A stretch of DNA of 64,000 nt from Ottelia alismoides (Eukaryota > Streptophyta > Magnoliopsida > Alismatales > Hydrocharitaceae), in NCBI GenBank assembly GCA_037367405.1, contig JAZKJV010000687.1:620001-684000 (forward strand), given 5' to 3'. The notes beneath the pieces are model-generated. The model saw only the letters and a list, made by a program, of their open reading frames with translations. It ran no database searches and had not been told where the DNA came from. Of this stretch, positions 1 through 12,147 are shown in pieces. Position 1 is the first letter of the stretch; the number at the start of each line of letters is the position of its first letter. Made by a program: the position numbers and the translations under genes.

Positions 1-770
1 CTAACCCAGCATTCATCATCGTGTTTCCTACCGCATGGCTTTTACGATTCTTCCTTGGTTTTCATTCACATAGGAATAAAGGAAATTGGAATCCTCGTGT
101 AAACGTGTATTGATCCCCACTAAAATTCAAAGTGATAACTAAATTAAAATTGGGACTGCAAAACAAAGCTGACTTAACTAAATGCATAAAATCAAGATTT
201 TTTATGAGAGAGAAACCATGTCCTTGTATTCATTTATTATATAGAGTGAGAGAGAGAGAGAGAGGGACACTAGGATAGAGCCAAACCTGGATTTTCTTGA
301 CTGCTGATTCCGTAAAAATGATTAGCTACTTCTCAGTGAGGATATATGGGTAGCCGGTAAACAGTCCGGATTTCCTTAGTAGAGTGGGAGGTTTAGAGGA
401 CACTGGGTATGACTCCGTCCACAAATAACAGGTCGCATATTTATACGGTCCGCACTTACTCCCACACTTGCTGAAAGTGGGTGCAACTAGTCATATGAGT
501 CAGGCTAGTTTTCAAGGAATTACAAGCACCTAAAAGATCGTTAACTCTAACAAAATTTTTGCATTTATCACTAACTAAAATAGACAACATAATTTGGTCG
601 AACCTTTGCGGCCTTCACTGAATTGAGTTGGTGAATTCGGGGTTTGCATTTGTGTATTGAATTGTGTGGAATTGCACTTGCACACATAGATCAAGGTTTT
701 GTGAATCAGTTGTTACCATTTTATTTGAACATGTCAGAATATTAACATTCAAACCCAGACTCCGTGGGCC
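1..770 (+). other. Untranslated leader of element A
   Basis: The sequence aligns by eye with B's leader (about 22441-23170, reversed). Positions 340-500 match F's leader at 32700-32890, including GGGTAGCCGG and GAGTGGGAG followed by TTTAGAGGACAC. A (GA)n run lies at 247-265. No supported ORF is present. By position this is the R/U5-to-gag leader that in retroelements carries packaging or dimerization signals; that role is inferred. Confidence 0.6.
247..265. repeat. (GA)n microsatellite in leader A
   Basis: An uninterrupted GA dinucleotide run. B's leader has a reversed CT-rich counterpart near 22920-22935, so the microsatellite belongs to the family and is not a new local expansion. Confidence 0.8.
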
Positions 771-2900
771 ATGCTCACATGACAAATTCCCAATCTTCAT
801 ATCCACGTTCTTTTCAGAGGAACCATATATTTGAGGTAGTTTCTCCCCACCCATCATTCTTTTCACCCACCCACCCACCCTTGGCTGAAACTTCAAGATG
901 CGAACCGCTCACAGAAGAAAACACGTACTATATTGAGCGAGCGAATTCGAGGATGAATACAAGTGTAGCCGACTTTGAGAGAGGAACACGATTCCCAGTT
1001 ACATATTATAATTCATTGTTTGAACCATCCTCTACTTAGGATGAGTCACGACCCCAGTATGATCACTTTTCCATTGACCACACAGATGACACCCAAAGTC
1101 AAGGAAATAAGACTCACGACCAGACCCTGATCAGAAAGACTGACTACATCTCTGTTCAAGAGAAAATGCTACCGTCACAGCATACCAGGCATAATCACTC
1201 AAATCTGAGTCATGAGATGATAGTGGATGACATAGCTCGAATGAATAAGAGAACCGAGGTTTTGACATAACAATTTGATAATGTCATCCAAATAGTCAAA
1301 GACATGATAATCAACCAAGAGGAATTGAGAAGATCACAGAGCGAACCTGAAACACATCATGTTCCTAATTTCCATACACAGACATCACATACACCTCTCC
1401 AGTCCACTGACCATCCAACTGACTCTATTTAAAATTCCAAAAAAAAATTAAAATGAGAAAATTCAAAAAATTCAAACAACATCAATATGGAAGCATTTCA
1501 AAAGCTGATCTTAGAGCTTCCATTAATCAAGGTCATAGTGTCACGATCTTGAGAGATTTGTGAAGAGTTGATTATCACCTAAGATGATGGAAAAGATCTA
1601 TGATTGAATATCATCTAATTACTATGGCCAGTGCAATGGTGCTACACATACAAACAAGACAGTAAAGTCAAACGGTTGACCAAGGTGATTTGTGAAATTG
1701 AGAATATTGAGCTTAATAATGTTCATATTGACGATGATTCTACCATGAACATCCTCTCAAAGTTTGTGTTTGTCCGACTCGATCTCGGACCGCTTAGAAA
1801 GACTCGAGAGATCATTCAATTTCCCGATCGATACACAAAAAGACTGAGAGGAATTTTTCTGTCGTCATTACTTTCCAAGGTGTCGCATATAGAGCGGACT
1901 TTATTGTCCTGGACATCGAACACCGAGGTGATTTATCTAAGTCTCCAATTATTTTGGGAAAGTCGTTTCTTGCTTCCGCTAGAGAGACTATAGACTGCGA
2001 GACTCAAGACATCATATTCCTGAACCCAAACCAAGTAAATCAAATTCAGAAGGACACACTGGACCCTGAGACAACCGAAGAAGAAATTGGCAATCATACG
2101 TAGAGGAACCCTCACATGCCTAGACCTCTCCACTTATTACAGATACAAACGAAGGAGAGACACCTTATGAGACAATTGTCGAGGATAAAATGGTGAATGA
2201 ATTTAACCGAGACACATCAGATTCACTACACCCGGACATAGTTAATTCGTATTTTCTTGATCATTACTATGAGTACGCATACGCAAAGCCAACTAAAAGC
2301 ACCACCATCTACTTATGTCTTGGGCTGACCTTACAGGAATATTAGAATTTATATGAGACTCATCTGATGAGGAACCTATGGTCAGTACCTCACAGCGAAT
2401 ACCCCCCCGAACTGACTAAGACTATCATCTTCAACATTTCGTAAAAGGACTCTTCCGAGGATTCCTCATAAAGTTAAGAGTAGGTGATTATTACGAGTGA
2501 GATCAGTTCAGCGGTTCAGAAGTCTGATCGGAACAAGTAGTCGCACGTCGACCCCTCGTTGGACTTTCCCTGTCCCTCACTATTATTCTTCTAGGGCCGA
2601 CACCCATGGTCCCATTCAATACACCAAAAATAATTTGTTATGACCATACTGATACTTGTTCATCTGAATAGTCAGAAGAAGAACATATTGGCCTGAAAAC
2701 TGAGCGAACTCTGAGAATGCAAGTCAGGAATAAGAATAGTTGGAGTGACGTGACCTTTAAGTATCATTCTTCTGATGATAACTCCGACGATGGATGGAAA
2801 TCTTCTGATTCATCTTCTTTCTATCACTATTCCCTTCCACCACATGCTTCAAAAAAGATCGGTTGTAAACCACCTTGATCATTGGCCACCCTTCCCCCCA
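771..2900 (+). pseudogene. Decayed ORF of element A with retropepsin-like segment and acidic tail
   Basis: Fragments in several frames make one former ORF. The N-terminal part (about 771-1430) is polar, with a possible coiled coil near 1220-1340. The middle (about 1650-2060) resembles the Athila protease domain: a motif read as HIDDDSTMNIL stands where E has the active-site stretch LLDSGSSINLL, followed by the downstream IQFPD segment. The catalytic Asp is kept but the following Gly is lost. The 3' part (about 2100-2850) encodes an acidic, Ser-rich tail. Frameshifts and stops separate the pieces. The same arrangement in B shows it is a family feature. There is no capsid, RT or IN. Any protease activity is doubtful. 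Confidence 0.6.
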
Positions 2901-2930
2901 GCCCCATCGGTTCCCTTGTACATTTTCGTC

Positions 2931-3299
2931 CTATACTTAGGCTAAGGCCTAAGTATGGGGGGTTGGACCGATGCCATATGTATTTTCCATTCCCCATTCC
3001 CCATTCGATCTGTATATTCTCATGATCTCATCGATTCTCATACTCAAATCTTATACTTAGGCTAAACAAAGCCTAAGTATGGGGGGACCGATGCCCATCC
3101 TGTCCATTTCTCCTCTTGACCACGACCGCTCCACTTTTTGATCTTCTTCTATAATTAGGCTTACCAGAGCCTAAGTATAGGGGGACGGTTGACATCTATA
3201 CCCCTTTTTATTTTTTTACTCTCCTACGCTTAGCTTGAGTTATGTCTTTTCATCACTTCTTGTGCTTTGAGGACATAGCACACGGTAAGTATAGGGGGG
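2931..3299 (+). repeat. Hairpin array of element A (three short, one long)
   Basis: Short inverted repeats lie at 2931-2962, 3051-3086 and 3149-3184. Their arms are close to CTATACTTAGGC and GCCTAAGTATAG, with loops of 4 to 6 bases, each followed by a run of 5 or 6 G. A longer imperfect hairpin at 3224-3299 has inner arms GTTATGTC and GACATAGC and again ends AAGTATAGGGGGG. The G-run and the bases before it resemble the element's PPT at 4511-4530. Function is unknown. Confidence 0.85.
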
Positions 3300-4510
3300 C
3301 TTGTATATATTACTGATATATTATACCCATAGCTCGTACTTTCACATATTAACATATATATTATGTAATAATACGGGATGGGTAAAAATCCAAAAAACCT
3401 TCTTATTTACTCTTGCATATCATCCTTGCATTCATATAAAAAATGACAAGAAAAGCATCCTGCACCTCATATACATCTTCATAACATATGCATTTCATTT
3501 GCATATCAAGCATATGTAAAGTGGAAAGTTATTGGGTTCCGAACTGAGATATTACTAGAAGTAGAGAGTTGTCTTGACTTAGCCTTAATCTACCAAATTT
3601 CAAGAGGAACTTCATCGAGTAAGAGGATTTTAGAAGCTTTAGGTCTTTGACTTAATTCTTCGAATTCTGCATGACAATGTGCAGACTCTGACTCTTAGTG
3701 TATAACAAGGTCTCCTAATTCTAGGTATGACTTCTGAACAGGGAATTAATATGTACTCTCGCACCATGCACTTAGCTCAACTTAGACGGGGTGTTAGAAG
3801 ATTATGTGGGTCTCTTTTCTGGTAGCGTGGACATCTAAAATCGGAGTACGGGCTGAAATAAAGCTCCAGATAAGGGATGGACGGTTGGGCACAATTTTTT
3901 CTAAGACCCCAAAACATGTACAGAAAAAAAGATTCCATATTCGTAGGGGTACAACAAGATCTTTGTGGAGTTACAAAAATCCATACCAAAAAGAAGCCAA
4001 ACTACCAAATAAATATTTGACCAAAGGTCCAAGCTTCAAGAAAACCTGCAGATCTTGGTGGAGACTTGGTAAACTGGCTGGCTCCACAAGGAGAGTTAAC
4101 TACACTGGTCACCCTCTAGTCCTTTTCTCCTTCTATTAGTTTCTCTCTCTTTTCAATTGTGAACACATCATGACAGACCATAGAAGGAAATACCTGACTC
4201 CCCGAGGACGAGTTATTGGGGGAGAGGTATGCATGGTAGTCCGACATTCTTGATGGGAAGATCTAAAACCTTTCACACAAATGCGACATTTGTTCAATGT
4301 TCATGGGATATGCTTTAGGAGAAGAATTGATATAATATGAATCCTGAGTCTAATCTGTTACAATGATACGTAGAACTCAAGGGTTGTTGATTAGCTGAAT
4401 CTGTTACAAAGGTCGGGTCTAGCTCCATTTTCATCTTTTGTTCACGACAGTGGTTTAGAACCCAAAATCATTTCACTTTTACATTTCATTTTAGTTGCTC
4501 AGGGACGAGC
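3300..4510 (+). other. 3' non-coding region of element A between hairpins and PPT
   Basis: There is no recognisable protein. A 111-codon frame at 3804-4139 has no family resemblance that I can see. By position it corresponds to the 3' regions of C, D and E, but it is much more diverged. Confidence 0.5.
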
Positions 4511-4530
4511 AAGGTTTAAGCATAGGGGGT
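4511..4530 (+). other. Polypurine tract of element A
   Basis: A purine-rich stretch ending in AGCATAGGGGG directly precedes the 3' LTR start TGATGAATC. It is the expected plus-strand primer and matches the 3' arm plus G-run of the hairpins. Confidence 0.8.
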
Positions 4531-4771
4531 TGATGAATCTGTGATTCATCACACTAAAAGATGAAAATAAACCTTCATTTCTGAGTAATTAGCTACATTT
4601 CATCATTTATTATGCATCTTTACTATTCATGCACTTAGAATTAATACTTGCATTTAGAACTCATAATTGCATTCGTAATCATCTTCACATTTTCACCTAA
4701 CTTCATGCATTTTTAATTAAATCATGCTAACTCCAGTTGACATGAAACCAACTTCATTGTGTACATATTAC

Positions 4772-4994
4772 TAACAAGATTAAAGGGAAAATACAAAAGA
4801 GAAATAGCTAACTCAGATAATTCCCCCCCTGAGATAAAATCTTAATTTCATGATAGACGGACTAAAACATGCATATCTTCCTCATAACAAGATTAAAGGG
4901 AAAATAAAAAAAAAATAGCTAACTCAGATAATTGTCCCGCGAGATAAAATCTTAATTTCAAGATAGACAGACTAAAACATGCATATCTTCCTCA
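4772..4994. repeat. Two-copy tandem direct repeat of about 110 bp
   Basis: Copy 1 is 4772-4884 and copy 2 is 4885-4994. Both start TAACAAGATTAAAGGGAAAA and end CATATCTTCCTCA, with a few substitutions and small indels between them. It lies in the upstream part of LTR A. I do not see it in the other LTRs. Confidence 0.9.
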
Positions 4995-5726
4995 CACAGT
5001 GTCTGATTTTGGTCCACATACTTTTAAAGTAATATACATTCAAATAACTTCAAAATAAGATCGATTTTATAAAAATCAGAGCTCATATGTGAAAGTTGGG
5101 TTTTGGGCATGTTTGCGCATTATGTATTTTATTGGTTTTTGACCTGATATTTTATGTACATACTTACCCCTTTTTCTTTTATTTACTTTTTATTTATATT
5201 CTTTGATTAAAGTTGTATTACAATGCACAAAAATCCAAATCCAAAATAAGACTGAAATTAATGAAACTGACCAAGTCTAAGTGTCCCTTATGAGGTTTTT
5301 ACATATATCTCTTGTTTTCCACTTTATTTTCCTTATTTTCTTATTTACTAAAAATTCAAAAAATATATAATGTGTAAATATGTCTTATATATTATCATCT
5401 TTTTCCCGATTTTTTATCTTAATTAAACATCACAAAAAAATATTACAAAAACATTAAAACATCGGTGTTCTATGCACATAGAGTACCCCAAAAGTATCAT
5501 TTTGCACGGTTGACCTCTTTTGTTCTTGACCCCTTCATGAAAGTTGTAGATCTCGTCAAGACGAGCAACTTTTGTGAAAATAATTTTTTGATCTGATGTC
5601 ATTTGCTATTTTTTATTTTTCATTTACTTTTTAATTCACTCATTTTTTACCTTATTTTTATATAGTTTTAATAAAAATATTAATTAAAAATCATTGCAAG
5701 TGCTGATCACATGCCCCTCTCCGCAG

Positions 5727-6140
5727 GGGAGAGGATCCTCTGCTGTAGTGGTTTTTGCAGCAGAGGTGCTGTAAACTGGAATAATGTTTTTTTGTGATTT
5801 GGATTCTAAAATCCAACCTTATAGATTGAATCTTAGCTTAATAATCTACATATCCTATAAATTTCGCTTAAATCCGATATTGTTTGCTATTTTATCTTAA
5901 CAGTTCAAGATTCTATTCTTTTTTAAATGGAGTTCAAGTTGCTTAAATCTTGACCGATTGTTTGACCATTAAGATAAAATAGCAAACAATATCGGATTTA
6001 AGCGAAATTTGTAGGATATGTATATCATTAAGCTAAGATTCAATCTATAAAGTTGGATTTTAGATCCAAATCACAAAAAAAATTATTCCAATTTACAGCA
6101 CCTCTGCTGCAAAAACCACTACAGCAGAGGATCCTCTCCC
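5727..6140. mobile_element. Mutator-type MITE in LTR A, with 9-bp target duplication
   Basis: A 414-bp foldback starts GGGAGAGGATCCTCTGCTG and ends with its reverse complement apart from minor changes. The arms stay complementary for roughly 180 bases each. It is flanked by identical 9-bp direct repeats TCTCCGCAG at 5718-5726 and 6141-6149. Nine-base duplications with long terminal inverted repeats are typical of Mutator-like elements. It has no coding capacity. It inserted after LTR A formed. Confidence 0.93.
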
Positions 6141-6149
6141 TCTCCGCAG

Positions 6150-7250
6150 ATGCTCAGATGCTCAGAACGAGCCACCCAATTTCTCTCTCTGCCTCCGTCT
6201 TCTCCCTCTCCCAGTCAGCCCGCCTCACGCCCTCCTCGCAACCGCCTAGGCTCCGCTCATCCTCTCCTTATCTCAACCACTCCACAACAGTCGGCCCAAT
6301 CTCCACCCTTATCCTATCAACAACCCCTTATCCTCTCCTATAAAATGCATCATCGATGCCGTTCATAACCATCCACCATAGCCAATGCATGAGCGAGCCT
6401 AGGATTTGGCTGGTGACAGGAGCCAGCATCCTCGGCGAAGACCCCGTCGGTGAGATCTTTGAGCTTCGGGACTCAGGTATATTGAAGCGAGAACAGGAGA
6501 GGGCCGAAGCCACTCTGAACATCCAGGTGACTATACTCCCCTTTTCCTCTGTTTTCCACCTTTCCTCTTTTCCTTGATCCTCTTCTTCTCCTCGCCTTCT
6601 TTTTCATCTCTTCCTCCGTATACCTCACTGCTCCTCATCACCATATCTGAGGTATACCCCACCTTAACTCCTATGAGTGAGAGCAGCCGACGTCCGACTC
6701 CCCTGATCTCAGCCGCAATGCCTCCACCGTGCACTGCCTCGCAAGCATCCAGATCACATCACCATCTCCGCCTTTGCTCGGAGCTCCGACGCATGTGAGC
6801 ATCTGGGTGTCCGCCCTTCTTTTCACCACCGACCTCACGCCATCGCCAATCCTCCGCTCCTCCAGCAGAAGTGCCAGCGAGCATCTTGCACCTCGAGCAG
6901 ATCATCTACCGTCACCCGTGCGCAACTGGGCTGCAGCCCTGCTCTCAACCAATAGTCGACCCGACTCTGCCCACCGTCATAGCTCGTGCCAATGCCCGTA
7001 CACCCTTCGTCGACCCCCGAGCCCGTTGCCGCAGATGGACGACCACCGCCTACTGCTTCCTTCGTCCCGTTCATGCGGAGGAGTACCGCCCGCCTCGATT
7101 CCATCGAGCCTATGAAGACAAGGGAAGAAAGCCTCTCACGTGTGACACAACCACTCTTTGGGGGAAATTTCATCATGACCCAGGTGCTCTCAGAAATTAA
7201 ATCAAGGCCCAAGCACGTGACTAATGAGAAGTTTTGCACAACAGACCCTT
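6150..7250 (+). other. GC-rich central block of LTR A, downstream of the promoter region
   Basis: About 1.1 kb, clearly richer in G and C than the flanks, with many CTCC and CCG words. Several overlapping ORFs of 60-130 codons run on both strands with no shared protein family; I treat them as chance ORFs. E, F, D and B/C have GC-rich blocks at the same relative position (about 44680-45400, 30150-31100, 36940-37870, 24680-25210). This is probably the transcribed R/U5 part. Confidence 0.5.
6339..6345 (+). promoter_or_regulatory. Candidate TATA box of LTR A
   Basis: TATAAAA in a CT-rich context. Its position is comparable to TATAAATA at 44389 and 60087 in the LTRs of E. No start-site data are available. 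Confidence 0.4.
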
Positions 7251-8658
7251 AGGGTCTTGGTAATTACTTCTAGGCCCATTTGTTCTGCATTTACCATTTA
7301 TTTTAATTTTGCAACCAGAACCCTCTATTTATTCTGTAATTTGAATCTCTACATGGAATCATTTAATTATTTCAAAAATTGCTCTTTGTTCATCAATTAT
7401 TTCTTGGCATTACTACATAATTGTGATATTTTTATTCTCTTTGATTAATTAATAAATCATACACTTGTGGAAATTTGCATATTATAACAAATATGTGCTT
7501 AGAAATTCATAATTAATTGACCATATCTCCAAAATTGCCAAAATTTCACAGGTCTTAGAATTAATTAAATTTTACATCATGCTAAAAAAGTGTCATATTT
7601 GCTTGCATATTTTATTTTTAAAAAATCATTGCATAATTTATTAATTAATTTTTAATAGGTATTAATTTCAATATTTTAGGGTTTAGGATTTTTCTGAGAT
7701 AGATAACCTAGTGATATATCTTAAATAATTTTATTTCTTAAAAACAAATAGATTTAATATTTATTATAATTAATTACTAAAATCTCACTATATGCATTCA
7801 TTAATTCATAAATATTTATTTTATATCAAAAAATTCCAAAAAATACAGTGTGTTCATTTCATCATTAGTTACATCTTGGCCAAGTTTCATTATTTTTGGA
7901 CACCATTTAACGAAAAATTACATTTTAATCCCTAAAATTGGACACATTTGCATTTGCATTCATTAATTGCATTTAAAAAATAAAAAATAATCTTGTGGAA
8001 ACCTAAGTTCTGGATTACCTAATTATCAACCTAAGGAGACAGTTGCCTCCCTGTGTTTGACCTTGGACTTACCAAGTGAAAGAAGTTGATTGCTCACTTT
8101 AATTAGACTTTTTAGAAAAATACAATAACATCTGAAAATTCTACAAAAATTCCCCAAAAATGTTTCAAAGACATTAAAACCTAAAAATAGTTTTTCTATA
8201 ATTTTCTAGACATTTCTGACTATTTTGAATAATACAAAGAGAGTGTGGTGTGCATATTTCTTCCCTTGTGCAAATTGTTCCTTATTTTTAAAAAATGCAA
8301 AAATTCAAAATCATAAAAAATTAGAAATTAAGAAAAAAAAAATATAAATAAAAAAATAAAAAGGAAAAAAAAATTCACAAAAAAAATAGTTTGCATTTGA
8401 GATCCCCTTTTTTCTTTCATTGATTTATTTCATTGGAGAGAATAACCCTCGGGAATTGTAGCCTCCCTAAGTTCGATCATGTTTCTATATAGGATAATTA
8501 ATAGAAAAAATTCCCTCGCTTCATTATTCTTGTAATTAATTTTGTAGCTTGAGAAAGAAAAAAAAATTGTTTGTTTGTTACGGGATATTTGGGTTGCAAC
8601 GACCACTGCGCATTTATTTCATATCAATAATTCAAAACCCTAAGATTCCGTGTCAACA

Positions 8659-9034
8659 CCCTATACTTAGCATGTGTTATGTCCTCAGAGCACAAGAAGC
8701 GACGAAATGACATAGCTCGCTCTAAGCAAATAAGAGTAAAAAAAAAGGAGTATAGAAGTCAACCACCCCCTATACTTAGGCTCCGGTCAACCTAAGTACA
8801 GAAGAAGATCAAAAAGTGGAGCGGTTGAGGTCAAGGGTGAAATGGATGAATATATACAGGATGGGCATCGATCCCCCCTATTCTTGGGCTTTGTTTAGCC
8901 TAAATATAAGACATGAGTGAGTATCAGAACCTATCTGATCTAGAGAATATACGGATCGAGTGGGGAGTGGGGAATGGAAAATACAGATGGCATCAGTACC
9001 CTCCCCCATACTTAGGCCATGGCCTAAGTATAGG
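8659..9034 (-). repeat. Hairpin array of element B
   Basis: Read on the minus strand, there are three short hairpins (9001-9034, 8872-8910, 8767-8803) then one long hairpin (8659-8728). Arms are variants of CTATACTTAGG / CCTAAGTATAG; G-runs appear as CCCCC on the plus strand. The unit order is the same as in A. Several arms carry mismatches, so this is an old copy. Element A interrupts it just after the long hairpin. Confidence 0.8.
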
Positions 9035-9609
9035 AAGAAATGTATAGGGGAACCGATGGGGACGGGGGAAAGGGTGGGCTGATGATCAAGGAGGTTTACA
9101 ATTGATCTTTTTCGAAGAATGTAGTGGAGGGAATATTGATAGAAAGAAGATGAATCAGAAGATTCCCTGCCATCGTCGGAGTTGTCATCAGAAGAATAAC
9201 TTGAAGGTCACGTCACTCCAACTATTATTATTCTTGAGCTGCTTTCTCAGAGTTCGCTCAGTTTTCAGGTCAATTTGTTCATCCGCTGATTATTTAGATG
9301 AATAAGTATCAGTGTGGTCATAAACAAATTGTTCTGGGTGTATTGAATGGGACCAAGGGAGTAGACCCTCGAAGAATAATAGTGAGGGACAGGGAAAGTC
9401 AATCATGGGTCTACGTGCGACTGCTTATTTCAATCAGGCTTCTGAACCACTAAACTGATCTCACTCGTAATGATCACCTTCTCTGAACTTGATGAGGAAC
9501 CCTACGAAGAGTCATTTTTTTCGAAATGTTGAAGATGATAGTCTTAGTCGGTCTGGGGATTATTCCATGTAAATTGTGATATTCCTGGAAGGTCAGCCCA
9601 CGACCCAAG
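9035..9609 (-). pseudogene. Acidic C-terminal ORF remnant of element B
   Basis: On the minus strand this aligns by eye with A at about 2300-2890, where codons for Ser, Asp and Glu dominate. It has stops and frameshifts and no recognised domain. It is the end of the protease-containing ORF whose first part lies at 20875-22440, beyond the copia insertion. Confidence 0.5.
9605..9609. repeat. Left target-site duplication of the copia element
   Basis: CCAAG directly before the LTR start TGAAGG; identical to 20870-20874. Confidence 0.95.
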
Positions 9610-12132
9610 TGAAGGATATGGAATTAATCCTTAAGCTCATCACGGAAGCGTGAGTGCCGTATCGAATACGACGAAGAACGACTAGTCGCACTAGTTGTTC
9701 GGTGCAGCAGAATTTAAAAAATTTTCATACGATGAAACCACATGATCCAAGAATGATTCTCGGATCGTTTCATCTATAACCACAACAAGTATAATGCAAT
9801 AACCTCTTGAAGCGTGGTTGATCAAGTTCCTATGAAAAGAGACCTCCTATCTCAAGTCCGATCGTCAGAGAAGTAGCTTGCGAGCATGGGGATGAGTCGC
9901 ATTGTCCTCGCAATCCAACGAGTTGATCCAAGCATGGTGATCTCCTGATCTCGTCGTACGAGATCGAACGTCTCCTTTGTGAGTGCAGCACTCCAAGAAG
10001 ACAGAGAACCGAAGAACGTCGAAGCGGCAACACAGTGGCGTAGGCGACGACGATGATCTCCTCTAGGGTTTGGTGGACGACCACCAAGTAGAGGGAGAGA
10101 GAGTTGGCGTGTGGAGAGAAAGAGAGAGAGATGTGCTTCCAAAAGCATGTACCAAGAGAGCATGGTATGCCTATCTATTTATAGGGTTTTAGGATCCATG
10201 GATATCAATCCATGGGATATATAAAATCAATGGATGAGATTGATTTATGTCAATCCAATGGTCAAGATTGTTGTTGGTAAAAAAGAAAAACTTATGATTT
10301 AATTTATATCAAATGTATTTGACAAATCAAATATACATCGATCCTAAAATTAAATCAATCAAATAAGGAAGCAATGACATGGAGATTGCATCTCCCATGT
10401 CAACATGGTGGACGACCATCAATTCCAAGTAGGACTTGGTTGCCGTCCACATGATTCCATGTCGAGGCAATCTCATGAGATTTCATGAGATTGCATATCT
10501 CCATGTATTTCTCCTTTATTTAATCTCAACAACATTTGTTGTGATTTATTCTAAAAAATAATTCATAATTAATTTTGAGAATATTGCAATCTTGCCATTG
10601 GAAAATTGTGAATCACATTCACAACCCAAGATAAAATATAATTTACATTTTCAATTAATTAAACAATGTGTATCCAATACACATTAATAATTAATCAATA
10701 AATATAAATTATAATTTGCTCTCTTTAATACAATATAAATCACATTTATAATATATTATGAGTAATTGGATATTACTATCCACATTATTCTTATCCACAA
10801 TTATTAAATCACATTTAATTATATTGGATAATTTCCACATATATCAAGATAATTAAACCACATTTAATTATTAATTTCTTAATGCTTAGATCTTATGGAA
10901 TTATTCTTGAACCCTTCAAGAATAATGCTATTTCTCCTCAGACACTTGGAGATGAGGACATGGCGATTGTATTGTTCCACGTATAGTGACTTGGATATTG
11001 AGATCACATCTCAAATCCAGATCCCATGGACCTCTCATAGATACTTGATTAAATCAAGGCCGTAAACCTAATCTTCTCATTGCGTTTGAATCTCATTCAG
11101 ATCAATGTCCAATACATGGACTAAGATTAGGTTACTTCTCTACTGAGAGGAGTCACTAAAATCCATACCTGTTTCATCACTCCCTCGGAATGGAAGCGTC
11201 ATGGTTATACAATCGTTTATGATCAAATCACCCTCAGGTATTCCTAATACCTGTACATCCTGCATACTGGAAGACATATGATCATCTTGAAGATATAGAT
11301 CACTTTTACACTGTCATCTTCAGGGTTTGATCACTAAGTTTCTCAATCTTGATCCTTGGGATTTGGTACAGATCATATGCTTTCTCAAAGCATATATCTT
11401 ACCTTCAAATTCATGTCATGATTCCAAAGCATGATGACCATGCATGGAATTTGATCAGTCCCAATACCTCATGAGTGAGCTCATGTCTCCCGGTTCATAA
11501 GTGAACCTGTATGATCCCTTTGAGAGATCGTATTACTCATATGTCCTTACGTGCACATCAACTCGCCAAAGTATAGACCTTGGTTAGGTCATCGACCTAA
11601 TGGTCTGCCAAATGTACACACTCAGACATATATCAATACATCTGTCTCTGGTCAGAGGATGTTTGCCTATGATGTGACAGTATTCATCACAGGTCTTTGG
11701 TTATCTCGATCTCGTTAAGTCAACCCATTGACTCAACTAATCTGATACCTCCGAATCACTATTCCCATGCAGAGGACCTGCATCAAGAAGTCGATCAGAT
11801 ATCAACCTAATGAGAAAGGATTACCATCTCCTACTCAGGATGGAGATCATCACTTAACAATCATTTGATGATGCTTGATGAGTCCTCTATCTAACTCCTT
11901 AAAAATTCATCCAAGCATCAACCTCTATGATTCAATCAATGAATCAACATCTGTATGATTATTAAGTTGGTCATGGTACATAACCCATATTGTACAGAGG
12001 AACGTTATAGTGCATTCATTCAATCAATTTCAGAAAAGGATTGAAACATAATCAATAACTTTTATTGATAATTCATTTATTACAATAACATTTATTGTAT
12101 GAATGGTTCACCTCGGGCTCACATTGCTAACA
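9610..12132 (-). repeat. 3' LTR of the copia element (2523 bp)
   Basis: Begins TGAAGGATATGG and ends GCTAACA; homologous throughout to 18347-20869. ORFs at 9830-10163 recur in the other LTR near 18565-18955 and are LTR sequence, not genes. The PPT at 12133-12147 abuts it. Confidence 0.96.
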
Positions 12133-12147
12133 ATCTCCCACTAGCCC
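12133..12147 (-). other. Polypurine tract of the copia element
   Basis: On the minus strand GGGCTAGTGGGAGAT lies immediately before the 3' LTR start TGTTAGCA. AGTGGGAGATTGTTAG is the common copia arrangement. The pol stop codon (TGA, 12148-12150 on the minus strand) abuts it directly. Confidence 0.9.

Larger units (their letters stand above)
1..8658 (+). mobile_element. Element A: non-autonomous Athila-like LTR retrotransposon, left end off-window
   Basis: The order is leader, a short decayed ORF with a protease-like segment, a hairpin array, a 3' region, a PPT and a 3' LTR. No capsid, reverse transcriptase or integrase can be read between the leader and the array. The internal region matches, in inverted orientation, element B at 8659-9609 and 20870-23849. 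A's right end lies directly against B's long hairpin (8659 onward), so A inserted into B. The 5' LTR and PBS lie left of the window, so its target duplication cannot be checked. Confidence 0.8.
4531..8658 (+). repeat. 3' LTR of element A (4128 bp)
   Basis: It begins TGATGAATC right after the PPT, and the first 21 bases form an inverted repeat. It ends in GTGTCAACA, comparable to GTGTTATCA at the end of E's 5' LTR. The sequence beyond 8658 is B's hairpin array in the opposite orientation. The layout matches the other LTRs: AT-rich 5' part, TATA box, GC-rich middle, AT-rich 3' part. A 414-bp MITE and a tandem duplication add length. Confidence 0.8.

Noticed and set aside
3804..4139. 111-codon ORF in the 3' region of A
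   Set aside because: No counterpart frame in B, C, D or E and no recognisable domain.
6729..7239. Overlapping ORFs of 109 to 134 codons in LTR A
   Set aside because: GC-rich block without stop codons by composition; no motif and no matching frame in other LTRs.
9830..10163. Minus-strand ORFs with R- and L-rich proteins
   Set aside because: They lie inside the copia LTR and recur in the other LTR (18565-18955) with differences; no protein family.
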